Shown: positions 33,426 to 45,642 of the stretch, piece by piece | How positions within the stretch are numbered: the first letter of the stretch is position 1 | Layout: each line of letters starts with the position of its first letter | Assembly (NCBI RefSeq): GCF_958298935.1 | Contig: NC_084939.1 | Span: 21,503,501-21,567,500 of the forward strand | Length of the DNA: 64,000 nt | Reading direction: 5' to 3' | DNA from: Phragmites australis | Lineage: Eukaryota; Streptophyta; Magnoliopsida; Poales; Poaceae | Translations under genes and position numbers: made by a program | The notes under the pieces: generated by a model | The model's input: only the letters and a program-made list of their open reading frames with translations | Database searches by the model: none | Told to the model about the DNA's origin: nothing

Positions 33426-34409
33426 GTTCTAGTCTAACCCGATGGATATAAATATACGTCCATAGTCAGATCCGACATTCGAGTTTCTCTCCGCAGCTAG
33501 CTTAACAGATACAGGCTCCTGCATCCACTTATACAAACAAGTATACTTGTCAGTGTCATAAAATCATCTTCATACGAACAATCAATCAAAATATCAGCTC
33601 TTGCATCCGCTCATACGACCTCAGATTCAGTCAACCAAACAGAAACTAAGTTTAATCTGTCCAGAAAGATATAACTAACCAAACACTCTTCTTTTTAACA
33701 TTCTTGTATCTTCTCAATCTGTGTATACACTCCATGCGGACAACAGAATATACGAACTACCAATCACACCCTATACCTGTGTGGATAAAGCTCTAGGTGA
33801 TACATTTACCTTTTTCACATATATACATACATCAATAGATGTTCATTGAAAAGAGGTTCAGAGATCAAACATACACACTGATGAACGCTTCATATTCAAA
33901 TTTAATAACCGAAACATAGAGGAAGCCTGAAAATTTCATAAAATCAGGCCAAAAATCACTAATTTGCTATCTTGGAGGAAATTACAGAATGCAGTTTGCT
34001 GTTGTATAGTACATTTCAGTGAGACCACTGAGAATTACAGGAATATCGTAGTCTCACCACATAGTTCTACAGTTGCATGATAATACACCGCGCATGAGAA
34101 GTCCATGCCCGGCCACGACTTCCCCAGATCATCGATGGACTATATTTCCTAAAAAATAAACAGAACTCTACGGAGAACAACGAGAACGTAAGAAAATCAA
34201 ACAGCTAGCACCTCCTAATCCGCCTTTGTCAAGTGCAAAAATGTAAGGCGGGAACCGGCCTGCAGGATCGGAAAGTAACAAGGGTAAAATCACTTGCATC
34301 ATATATTAAGTATAAACTCCTCGACAGGGGCATATATGTCATGCGGCTTGCTGAGCTGTATCAAAGTACACACTCTTTCTTCTGCCCGGTCACATGGAAA
34401 GAATATATG
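33426..34409. other. Intergenic region right of the CACTA element
   Basis: AT-rich sequence continuing the pre-insertion site. It includes the 3' UTR of the neighbouring - strand gene towards 34409. No gene or clear transposon ends are visible. Confidence 0.4.
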
Positions 34410-37400
34410 TCATCTTGTTAGCTGTGGACTGCTGCGTCTCTCTTCTGATCTATGATGGAACAGCTTTGCTATTGATCGCCTCTCACAATCCTGAACAATT
34501 GTGGATAATGAGTAAATCGAATTCAACATGGTTGTGGTTAATCAACTAGTTATGATGGCGCACCCACCTTAAACATATTGAGGCGAAAGGGCTTGTCGGG
34601 ATTCATTCTTCGAAGTTTCAAGTATGTATATGCAAAGCTGAGCTGGTCACGAGGTGTGAAGCGATCAACCTCATTGAACCACAGGCAAGAGAATAAGTTG
34701 GACATTGGTGTGTGTTCCCTCACGATGAAAGAACCTTCAGGGACATCTGTTAGCAAGTAAACTTTCTTAATTCAATATAACTCATACAGTGCATTAATAC
34801 CGCCAGGTAATATTCTGATAAAAAATACTAGTAGGAAACAGAGCATACAGCTTGGTAGCAGCTTGTTGGGATCCGATGGATTGAACCTTGTGAGTCCATC
34901 TGCTTGGTAAAACTCAAATTGCTGATCAATTATTCTATGGTTGAACTTGTTCAGCTTTTTGTTTTGTGCCACTTCCTCCCAAACACAGTGCCGATCATAG
35001 TGATTGGAAATAGCATACTCATAACCATGCCGCCAAAGAAAATACTCTAGGATAAGGATAGGATCAGTTTGCAGTCGCAATTTGCTGTCTAACCAGATTG
35101 AGAACCTGATACAAGTTAACAGTGTATTTAGATGATGATGTCGCAAAAGAGGATCGTAAATAAGCAAATTAAAAATAAGGACAGGGTGTAACTGTGTAAG
35201 TAATACTTTTTGGATACAAAACTGAGAACAGAGAACAAGCCCCACACAACAGCTTATGCATTATTTGTCTGAACAAGCACACAATGTTTTCAGATTCAAA
35301 ATTACTCATTTTCTATACAGTACATAAAAGTGTGTGTGGGGGGGGGGGGGGATAGAAGGGTCATTTTGTGCCTGTGATTGCAGTGTAATTACACAGGAGA
35401 ACACACCAGAAACAAAACAAATATTATAACAAATTGTATACATCCAAGTGAGGCCGGCAGATCTTTGAACAGCAATGTTGATAGTTTAACACAATTCAAT
35501 TAAAGAAACCAGAATGAATTACTATTTGAGAAACTAGTTAGGCAGACAATCAGGCTCACATATGAGACCAGGATGAGTTCTTGGTTCTGGGGTAGTGTAT
35601 ACTGTTTGAAGCGGGTTTGACCCCAGAAACAAGCAGGGCTGCAAAACACTTTTTTCCTTCAAAAAAACATGCATGCACATAAATGAATAACGACACTTGA
35701 AAGGTATGTGACCAAAAGGTATTTTTTGGAGACCAAAAGGTTAAAATCTGACAGTGGAGAATGTAACATTTCAAATAAAAATTGAGTCCTCCATTGAAAC
35801 GCGTGGCTAATCAGGACAGAAGTAATTATAAAGACAGTCACTCTTACCTTGACGATGGGAAAAGTCGATGCGCCAAAAATTTTGGTATTTTCCCCACTCT
35901 CCGCATGTCATTATAAGGCATATTCTTGATCAATATGATCTTCCATATACCAATGAAACCCATGTTGTCCATTTTTTGGCCTTCAGATTCTATAGTTTGC
36001 AATGTCACTTCATCCAAAAACATAGCAAAGCAAACTGTCTTCTTTGAGAGACTAGTGATCTGAAACGATATCATAAATAAACTTTTCTCAGAGATGTTAC
36101 ATGGATTTTCAAGTTGTGAAAGAAACCCTTAAATAGCAACTTCTGAAGCATCTTAAAAAATGTAGGACCTTTGGAATGGTGCAACAGAAAGATTAAGAGC
36201 AGTTTAACTTACAGTTTATAGAATGTGGTTATGGTGAAAAAAAATGCAAAAGAATGCTTTTGATCTTGTATTGTATATCCAAATATAAGGAAAATACAAG
36301 GGGTTGATGACTGATACGATTATTGTAATATTACAGGAGCAGTTGTATTTCATAGGCCTATTATCTCTGTTGTGCTTTTCATATGTCAGCATTTGAATAT
36401 AAACAGCAGTAAAAGTACTGCTCTAATTTGATAAGTTCATGTAATGCTTGAACCATGTATACTGTCAATTGAAGCTAAACTAGTTTCTAAACATTCTGAT
36501 ACATCACATACATAAAATGATAATCTTTTGATGTACCATAAGGTATAAAAGAAACTAGAAGCAAATTGATAGGTGCTGAGTGCAGCTTTATGCAGGATAT
36601 AGTAAGCGTAATAAATTAATCAGTCATGTAACATAAAAGAATCATACTGTTTTGCCGAATGGAGACCTCAGACGATCAGAGTTTCCAAAGATGCAAGAAG
36701 AAACAGCAATGTGGCATTTGCTCATGTACTTTTGATCATCCTCCGATATATCAAAACCAGTGCTTGTACCATTAGGACCCTTAACAAAAGCACAATTTAA
36801 CTGTTGGTCATGGGCAATGTATGACTCCTCTCTTTCCTGTAGACTCTGGTGGCCAGCAAATCTTGGCTCCCAATATTCTGACCCAACAGGTCTTTCCTCA
36901 ACTTCTACATACTCCAAATTAAAACTAGCGAATTTCTCATTTTTCGCTGGCTCTACAAGTTGCGCAGTGGAGTTCAGGAACTTCATTTCACAGGTTAAAC
37001 CTGGTTATGTTGATCCAAATTGATTAGATAAATATCTAAGAATAACACAGTGCTAGCTTTTAATAGAGAGATGGTGATTAAAAACTGTCACATTAACCAA
37101 ATCATCAAATCAAATCCAGATTTTTTTTTCCCCCAAACATACGAGCAGTTGGCCACCTCCCCCATAGCATATATAATTTACTAAAAGAAGTGGCTCAGAA
37201 ATTTTGCAAAAATAATATTCACAGACTACTGGAAGTTCAGAGAACCAAATTTCATTCTCAAATTCATCTAGAGTTTAGAGAAACAAAAGGATAAGAGGGG
37301 CACATGTGTATTACATAGACTATTCACAGCATTCACTTGTCTTTTTTTTGGGGGGGTTCTTGCCAATAAGGATTAGTTTCAACTTGAAATTTGGTACATA

Positions 37401-39231
37401 CATCAATGATTTTCTCATATATTTGGAACAACATAAATGACATCTTTTTAGAAGGTTATCTCAACATTTCCCTCATCAAATTTAGCAATATTGATAAAAC
37501 TCGTCATCAAGCTCACAGCTATTGATTCAAACTTGCATGAAATACACAGTAAATATGCTCCCGTAACACCGGCCCCAAATACTAGCATGTAAATAATAAC
37601 TGGAGATGGTGACCTGCAGCGGGTTACCTTTATCTAGTTTTTAGGTTTCCAAATCCAACAGCAAGTCTTGAATATGTTGTGACACTAGAATATTAGTTGG
37701 AAGTCTAATAGAGACATCTCATATTCAGGTCATGTTGCTCATGTTGCAAGGGGTATTTAGCCACTCAGTGCAATAGGCGTGTTATTCGTGTTGAAAGATG
37801 TTGGTAGTCACTAGGTCCAACAGTACATTGTCAGAGGAAACTTTACAAGAATTTCATGTTTCTAAATAAGAATGATGATCTTACTAGTCCTACTGCAGAA
37901 AGCAAACACAAACAACGTTCTGTTCTCATTTATTATGTAAAGCCCAGAGCACGCTATTGGAGCCAAACAAAATTGCAGAAAGTTTATGTTATCAAAAGCT
38001 AGTGCCTAGTGGGAATCAAAATGTGCAACAAGTTAAACTAGAAGATCAGAAATTCAGATATGCAGACTCTAGCATTTAAATTTTGAAGAGGGATACCGAC
38101 TTACCAGCCTTCTTACGCTTTGATTTTTTCTTGGAACCATGCTTCTTATCGCCAGTCCCTGAAACCTTCTTTTGGTCTCCACTACTGGTATCATGGCCAT
38201 CAAGGGTCGCTTCACCCACTTCTGTGTGTCTCTCCGAGGTGACCTCATCCTTCTTCACAGGGCTCTCATGACTGCCATCACCAAGCTTCCTCCCACCATC
38301 AGACGAACGCAACTGAGCATCTTCTAGATCATCCTGCGTGTCGATGCCATCATCATACTCATCATCTGGATCAACCTCCCTCACCCCTGTGCCAGCCGCC
38401 CCCATGGCCACCGCCTCATACTGCTCCAGCTCTTTCCTGCCCCCCTCATTGTACAAGGTCCCACCTCTCTCACCCTCAGCCACCTCTGGAACCTCCTTGT
38501 CACCAACACCGGTCTCCAAGGTCAATCCTTTCTCAACACCAGCCTCGGAGGTAACACCTTTCTCGGCGCTGCTACCAGCATCGGCGGCGCTTCCACCTGA
38601 ACCCGAGATCTTGTCCTTCTCGTCCTCCGAGTAGTCCTCGTCGCGGCGCCGATCGTCCCGATCCCAGTATCTGGAGTCCCGCGCGCTCCGGCCACCTCCG
38701 CCGTGCCCGAACTTGAGCTTCTTCCAGCTTTTACTCTGGTTCCACTCCGTCAACCCCTCCCCGCTCTCCAAATCTTGGCTGATCTCTGCGAAAACACACA
38801 CGACAAGACAACCAAATGAAGAGATATTCGAATCAAGCACGCAATGGTAGCTTCAAGCAAACACGAAATTGGATCAAGAACTCTCGGCCCGCATCGAATC
38901 GCGCCGCGGATCAAAGATGCCATTTTTTTAAAAAGATGCGGCAAGTACAGGAACGCGTCAATCCATCGCCAAGAACCTCAACGGGGTCGCAGGCCGGAGG
39001 AAGGCACGAACCTGCGGGGTTGCGGGAGATGCGGCGCGAGAGGAGGAACACGCCGGCAAGGAGTAGTAGCGCGGCGGCGAGGGCGGCCGCCGCGACCGGC
39101 GAGCGCCTGCGCGCGGGCTTCCCGGGTCGGCGGATCCGGGAGGAGGGGTGGGCCCGGTGGTAGTCCGGGAGCGGGTGGTGGGTCCCGCCGCGGGAGTCGA
39201 AGAAGCCGCCGGACTGCCTATACTGCGCCAT
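34410..39231 (-). CDS. DUF616 probable hexosyltransferase (MUCI70/TOD1-like)
   Basis: Type II membrane protein, presumably Golgi. Arabidopsis MUCI70 and TOD1 are the named relatives, tied to mucilage/pectin synthesis and pollen-tube turgor. Seven exons on the - strand: 39231-39012, 38785-38105, 37000-36648, 36059-35848, 35105-34849, 34746-34568 and 34490-34410, joining in frame to 660 aa. A short basic cytosolic tail (RIRRPGKPARRR) is followed by a membrane segment at about 45-64 (PVAAAALAAALLLLAGVFLL). An acidic, charged stem ends with GSKKKSKRKK at about residue 290. The DUF616 catalytic region covers about 302-655 (FDISEDDQKYMSKCHIAVSS, FAMFLDEVTL, FLAHRLFPSSR, SIWLDSKLRL, VPEGSFIVREHTPMSNLF, NEVDRFTPRDQLSFAYTYL). 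The ATG at 39231 is preferred over 39381 because it gives MAQYRQSGG next to the tail. All introns are GT-AG. A 12-base G run lies in intron 4. Confidence 0.92.
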
Positions 39232-41233
39232 TAGAGGCGGCGGAGGTACTCGCGCTTGCGCTGGACCACCATGAACGGCGAGGGAGGGGAGGGGGGGGGG
39301 GGGGCGGGTGGGAGGTGCTTTCTTGCAATTTCGACGGGAATTGGTTGGAGGGAGTTGGTTAATCGCACGCGATGATGCCAATGATAATGGCGAGGATTAG
39401 GAGGTGCAGAGATAGACTATTGGAGCCACCGCGTCCCTGGTCATGGTGTTTGGTGAGATGGGGTGGAGACATCTGAGCCGACATGCTACATTGGCATCAC
39501 CATTGGAATCGAATTGCAGACATGAATATATACATCAAGGATAACTCCGCACAGGTATTTAGAGGAAACAGTTCGGTTTATATAGGAACAGGGAAATAAT
39601 CGTGTTCCAAACAAAGCATATTGTAAACTGTTTAATCGACAGTTAGAGTATGCTTTAAGATGTGCGCAACTCTCGAGTGAGTCACAAAGGCACCTCCATC
39701 ATTGGAGGAGGCAATATGATGCTTCATGCAGTGCCATGGTATTGCAAGTTCCTTTGGTAGCTCCTCAAGCTTCTATGGTTGTCTTTGTAACGACACTTTT
39801 TTTATGTATAAGACGATTGCAAGGATTCATTACTCACATGCTACTGTAATGCAGCATATAAATTGTTCTTTGAATCATGTGTGGTGGATTCTACCTGCTT
39901 GGGTAAGTCTCAGACTCACTATGCATACTCATCTTCTCCATATATATATATAGAGAGAGATGTGCACTTGGTGAAATTAGACTTTTGATCTACTTTAGCC
40001 ATGTGCTAAGATGCACTTATGTAGTTGTGTGTGACATTATGCGTTATGTGTGTTTGATTTATACTTAAAAAAATAATTATGCTAATTAAGAAACTAAGAC
40101 TAGTTTAAAGACTTCCTGGATGAATTTACCAGATTTGGAGGAGTCATTTTATAAACATGCGACTCCTTTGTCCGGCCTATTTAGCATGTGATGACTTGGC
40201 CTAATATTTGACCTTTCCCTCTAAAAACAAAACATCGGGAGTCTCAATAGGTGAATACCTGTTTAGATCTGGATTCATACTCGATCTTAAATTTGTAAGT
40301 TAAAATAATATGATAAACTTAAATATTCTCAGTTTATCATTAACTCCGACTCTAAAAATTTCTAAAGTTAAAAATATTTAACTCTAAAAATTATTAGAGC
40401 TAAAAAACAAACTCTAAATATATACCTTGAACTAATTGTTAACAAGATAGTACTATTTTTTGAAGGATCATACAACTTGGAAGTAGAAACGAACGGATAG
40501 GGTCTACAATGGTTGGCACAACTGAGTGGAGAAATTTGCTAATAACACAGCTGTCTTACTTGAGCAGCTTAACCGGAACAAAGCTGTACTGTGTGGCCTT
40601 AATCATGATTGAAATATCACTAATGGCGATGATAAGACAATGTTATAGTCAACAATCTCCTTCTAAAACGTACGATGTATCAAGAACGATGCATGTGAAC
40701 TTAAATGTTCCAGTAAAACCTTTGAAACAACAATACCGACACAGCGTTATTATGAATTTAAACCATGCATAGAAAACAATAGGTCTGAAGATTTGTTAGG
40801 TGACCATTGACGTGACTGCCACGACTACTATTGAGCCGTCCAATAGTCAAGTTATTCTTACTGCCATATTAACGTCGTCTTAGAACACTATATATGATGG
40901 CATCTACATCTATAACTAAGAAACTGTTGAAATGGCATTGTATTTTCAGGTATATTTGCAAACAAAATTGAAAATGGACATTGGATGTGAGAGACATGAT
41001 CTTCAAAGTAATTGAATAGATTAACTAAGTGTCCGTGTGTTGCAAAAAAATATAAATATTGGATGTGGTAGTATGGAAATATGAATGCATCATAGGAGCA
41101 CCACCGAACGAATACGTTAAGAGCGATACCGTAGTTTGATTTTAGATGTGATAAAAAAAAAGACTATCCGCTAATTTTTCTCTTAATTTCTTAATTTATT
41201 TTTATTGGTAAAAAAGGGGTCTCGTATTTGTAG
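39232..41233. other. Promoter side of the DUF616 gene and intergenic region
   Basis: A 16-base G-rich run at about 39290-39305 sits in the leader of the - strand gene. From 39400 to 41230 the sequence is AT-rich and largely anonymous. A TATATATATATAGAGAGAGA microsatellite is at about 39940-39960. No gene can be supported. Confidence 0.4.
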
Positions 41234-41238
41234 CCGGT

Positions 41239-42841
41239 TGTGAGAAACGGTGGCGTCTTAAAAGGAGTTAAATTACGACATTTAGAAACTAATAGCTCCA
41301 AAAACTTCACAAGACAAATATATCTCAATTTATATCTAAATGTGTTCTAGATTTATCTAGTATGTCTACTCTATCACTCAAGAAGATTGCAACCTACTCT
41401 AACAAGGAAAATCGCAAGAAAGTAAATAAGGTAGATAGACAAACTCGGCATAAGAGATTTTTATCCCGTGATATTAATGGCATGAATGCCACTCCTAGTC
41501 CACATTGGAGCTCCACCAATGATATGCTCCCGGTTGGCACCGGTCATGACTCTTGAGCCACTAAGCCATCAAGGTAATGCCTCAAGACGGATGAGCTACC
41601 AAACCACCAAGGCAAAGTCTCATCACTAACCTCTATTCCAATCACTTGTTGCTGTGATCACTTCGGAGCTTGAGACACCAAGATAAGGGTCTCTGCATCC
41701 TTGTACACGTGTATTACCGCTGCTCCACACCAAATCGGAGAGTCAACAAGTTTGAGCCACCAAGTCCCAAGATATCAGCGAGTCATCAAGACTCCAAAGT
41801 GTTGGCGTACCTCTTGGTATAAGCTAAGATCACTCCTTGATTCACTCTCTAGGCAGTCATCACCTAGCAACACTCTCTCGAGGCCTATAAGCACTAATCA
41901 CACACTAATCTTATGCTTAATTGCCTTGGATGATCACTTTAAGCACTTTGGTGACTTGGATGTCTTCTCAAGTGTGTATGAGATTCCTCTAGAGTCTACC
42001 AGCATGCCACACCTTCAAATGACTGAGTGGAGGAGTATTTATAGCTTTAAACCCACCAACTAGCTGTTTTCCCAACGGCTTAGAAAAGCTGTTAACATCG
42101 GATGATCTAGTGAGAACAGTAGTACTAACATCGGATCATCCAATGAGTACAACCTCAAAAACTAACCATTGGAACTCCACTCAATACCTCTGTGAATACC
42201 GAACACTCCGACGTACCTTCAAATATATCACCGGACCTTTTGGTGAGTTATCTTAAGTCATTTGAGCCTTTGCAGCCTCTTTGTGTAAAATGCTCCGGTG
42301 CATTCATCTTCAGAGCACCGGACCTTCCAGTGGGTTGTTCTTTATTCTTCAACATTTGCAGTCGTATCTGCAAGAAATACTCCGGTGCTATAATCCGGTG
42401 TGCACAAACCAACCATCGGACTATCCGGTGAGTTGATCTTCAGTCTTATGCACTTGTATTCTTTTTTGCAAGAAATACTCTGGTATTACCCAGTGCAGAT
42501 CACCAGACTATCCGGTGAGGTCCTCAACATTCTCCCCTTTTGTCAGAAACACTCTGATGTTCTCATATCATATTCACTGGACTATCTGGTGAGGCTATCA
42601 GCATCTAGACACAATGCTCTAATGAGTGAAAACTTCTTTGCACCGGACCATCTGGTGAGACCAATCTTCCTGGGACTTTTTTAATTCAATCAAACTTTGT
42701 CCCGACTGCGGTGGCTTCTTGATGTATTGCATCCATGAGACCTACTGACATAATTCTTGACAAACATGTTAGTCCCAATGACTATATTGTCATTAATCAT
42801 CAAAATCATAACCATGATCTAATAGGGTCATTTTCGCTACA
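41239..42841 (-). repeat. 3' LTR of the outer Copia element
   Basis: 1603 bp. Positions about 42090-42670 carry many short imperfect palindromes of the form CACCGGA-N-TCCGGTGAG at roughly 55-65-bp spacing. Matches the split LTR at 47629-48679/56699-57235 from end to end. Confidence 0.85.
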
Positions 42842-42987
42842 ATCTCCCACTTTTTAGTGATTGATGATAACACAACTAAAACAAGTGGAAAATAATAAGT
42901 GATATCGATTGTAAAGAGCACAAAGCCTTACCATATTGCTTGGATGCATGTTCTTACCATTTAGTCCCCCTATTGTTGTGGCCCCCA

Positions 42988-44970
42988 TGTCGGTGGATGA
43001 ACACCGCAAGCGGGGATCCCGAGGAATCCCCTTTGAGATTCGGCCAGGGGGCTGATTCTGGATCTACCTCGTACGTGGATTTAATGCGAATATATGAGAT
43101 CTAGACGGGACGGGTGATCGTCGGCTAGTGAGAGTAAATGCTCAAGAGATTTTAGACAGGTTCGAGCCGCACGGAGCGTAATACCCTACTCCTATGTGTA
43201 TGATGTGCTATTAATACTCTTGGAATGCCTTTCTCTGGATTTCTCTGTTACAAGGTTTTTGTCTAAGTCTTGAGCTTCGGTCTTGCTTCGAGTTGCCCTG
43301 TCTCAAACTTGATCTCTATCAGTCGTCTTGCTCTTCAAAGCCTGCCTTTCTACGAAGTGCACCCCCCCCTTTTATCCTGTCGGGGGAGGCTCGGCGTGCC
43401 CAGAACGGGGGCACGAGTTCCCATGAGCCATAAATGGAAAGCAACCGTCATGGGGCTACAATTTGATGTTACAGGGGTTGAAAATGCGCCTTTGGCCAGT
43501 CCCGTCGCCCATTACGCCCAACTTTTAGCAGGTGCAGGGGGGCCCACCGGGCAGCCACCGAACTGCCCCGCATGCTCGCTTGGTCAGAGCAGATCTGACA
43601 CAGCAGGGGGGCAGGCGATACGCCTCGAGCCCAGTGACGATATTTCCAAGCCGTTTCCCTTATGGGTCCCGCAGGATGACGTGTGATGTGACCCATTGCA
43701 TTAAATGTCCCCACGCCTTCCTGCCAAGCGATGGTAGAGACTGACGTACTCAGTACAACAGGCGTTTGGGGGGGGGGAGTGGTTGGATGTGACCGACCAC
43801 GCTCCCTCTTAAATGCAGTATCGGGCCTCCTACCGATTGACACCTCACCGTGGAGCCTTTGTGGGGTCCACCGGCAAGGAGCTTCTCAGGTCCTCGGGGA
43901 ACTCTGGGTACTCGGGGACAACTGTTCATGGCCCCAAGCACCCCTCCCGGAACTAGCTCTTCTCGGGTCCTCGGGGAACTCAGGGTACTCGGGGACCACT
44001 ATTCATGGCCCCGAGCACCCCTCCCGGAACTACCTCTTTTCGGGTCCTCGGGGAACTCTGGGTACTCAGGGACCACTGTTCATGGCCCCGAGCATCCCTC
44101 CCGGAATTGGCTCTTCTCGGCCCTCGGGGAGATAGTCCCCGAGGGAAGACGCCACGTGGCATTCTGCTGTCCTGGCCTCGGGACTCGGGGACCCCTGGTT
44201 CCTATGTCACCGACAGCAGCCCCTAGGGCCATCGGCAAGCAATGACCCAGAGACTGCGGATGGGGCCCTATTTCTTTCTAGGCCAATCACAGCTTTGTTG
44301 CCACGTGGCTTGTCGTCAGGTGCCAAAATCTTACGGGCCTTGCAGCTTTTTGGCCCAGGCTCCTGGTACAGCCCAAATGGGAAACTGAAAGGGCGCGTGC
44401 CCTTCTGACTTTCGAGGGGAGTGATGATAAGGTGGGAGGCGCGCTTGGCAACTGCTCGGATCGAGGGAGACGCGCCTGGCAACCCCGCAGATTGAGGGAG
44501 ATGCGCCTCGCGAATTGCGTCGAGGAATGAGGCATTTGAATTCCCCATGATAGAAAAAGGAGAGGGGCAACGAACCGTTACCCCCCACGCCATTCCTGCA
44601 GTTGCCGTCTTTTGCCTTCGTCTTCCTTGCGCACCGGGAGCTTCTCTCCAGCCCGCGGCGCGCCTTGCTTCTAGTCTCCTCCAGCGCACTCCCCACCCCC
44701 AAAAATGCCAAGGGCAGGAAGCGGCCGTCGGGATGCGTCGAGCGCCAACAGCGTCTTGTCGAGGTCCCGCCTCATGAACGAGGAGGGGACAGAGAAGGTT
44801 CGAAAGTTGATGGTCCCCACTGGCCAGCGGGGAGCATCTGTGGTGACACCGGCCAGCTATCCGCCCTCCACGTGCAGGCCCAGGCGGATCGTGATCTTCG
44901 TCTCCTTCGTCATCGCCGGCCTGGTGCCGCCGTTCTCGGCGTTTCTTCTGCAAGTGCTGGATGAAGTTTA
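42988..44970 (-). mobile_element. Gypsy fragment: one LTR plus adjoining interior
   Basis: The LTR 42988-44215 (TGTCGGTGGATGAACACCGC to TATGTCACCGACA) is a relative of the LTRs at 833 and 4719 and has the same tandem units. The interior that follows (GCAGCCCCTAGGGCCATCGGC) matches 2218-2400 for about 200 bases, then diverges into an antisense reading frame. By the orientation deduced for 833-5996, this is the 3' end of an element read on the - strand. No second LTR is present. At the right junction GAAGTTTAAGTTATAT occurs twice (about 44964 and 45016), a possible repair scar. Confidence 0.7.
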
Positions 44971-44971
44971 A
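44705..44971 (+). pseudogene. Truncated 'putative gypsy type transposon' (Transposase_28-like) reading frame
   Basis: An 88-residue frame, MPRAGSGRRD to RPRRIVIFVSFVIAGLVPPF then SAFLLQVLDEV. The last 30 residues match the start of the plant Transposase_28 (putative gypsy type transposon) domain, which normally continues for several hundred residues. It ends at the fragment boundary. It runs antisense to the LTR's deduced direction, as described for extra ORFs between pol and 3' LTR in Tat-lineage Gypsy elements. This placement links the LTR family to a pol-bearing Tat-like relative. Confidence 0.5.
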
Positions 44972-45642
44972 GTTATATGCACATCTAGACAATAAGTAGA
45001 TGTATGAAGTTTAAGTTATATCATGCATGAAGGTAGCTTAAATGTAGAAATGAATTGACAATGATACGAAATGAAGTCTTTAAGCATTGCATGCCTTCGG
45101 GGACGTGTTGATTTCTCCATAAGACTACAAAAGATATATATAGAAAAATATGTTAGTCTTAAAATCACAACCCATATGATATACTCATCCTAAATGTGTA
45201 TATACAAGTGTTGAATACTTGCGAAATATATACACTTGTTATTAATAACAATAGGAAGGATACCCTATAGATTGGTTCATGATATATAAAATATACCAAT
45301 TGTGAAACTAGTGTCATGAAAGAAATTTACAACAAATAAAACATGTAGGTTGCTCATAAGAAAGAGAAAAATATAAGAAACATTCCATATGAAAAACTAC
45401 ACTAGGTATTGCAATAAATTGAAATAAGCAGATGCAATCCTAAACAAGGCAAATGAATTCATCAATTTCGAGGATTTAGCATCTAAGTACATTTACCTTA
45501 TTTACCTTTGGATGGAGATTTAGGTATATGATGATTATGATCTTCATTAATGCGCTCAATCTTGTGTACTTGGCTTCTTTTATTGAATCTTCACTTCATC
45601 TTGTGAGCCAAGTCTCCAAATCTCTATAGCCGCATTGGGGCT

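Noticed and set aside
38816..39381. + strand frames of 115 and 172 aa across the first exon of the DUF616 gene
   Set aside because: Shadows of the - strand first exon, which joins in frame to a conserved family.
44207..44992. 261-aa - strand frame beside the Gypsy LTR
   Set aside because: Shadow of the + strand Transposase_28-like frame and LTR-adjacent sequence; no domain recognised.
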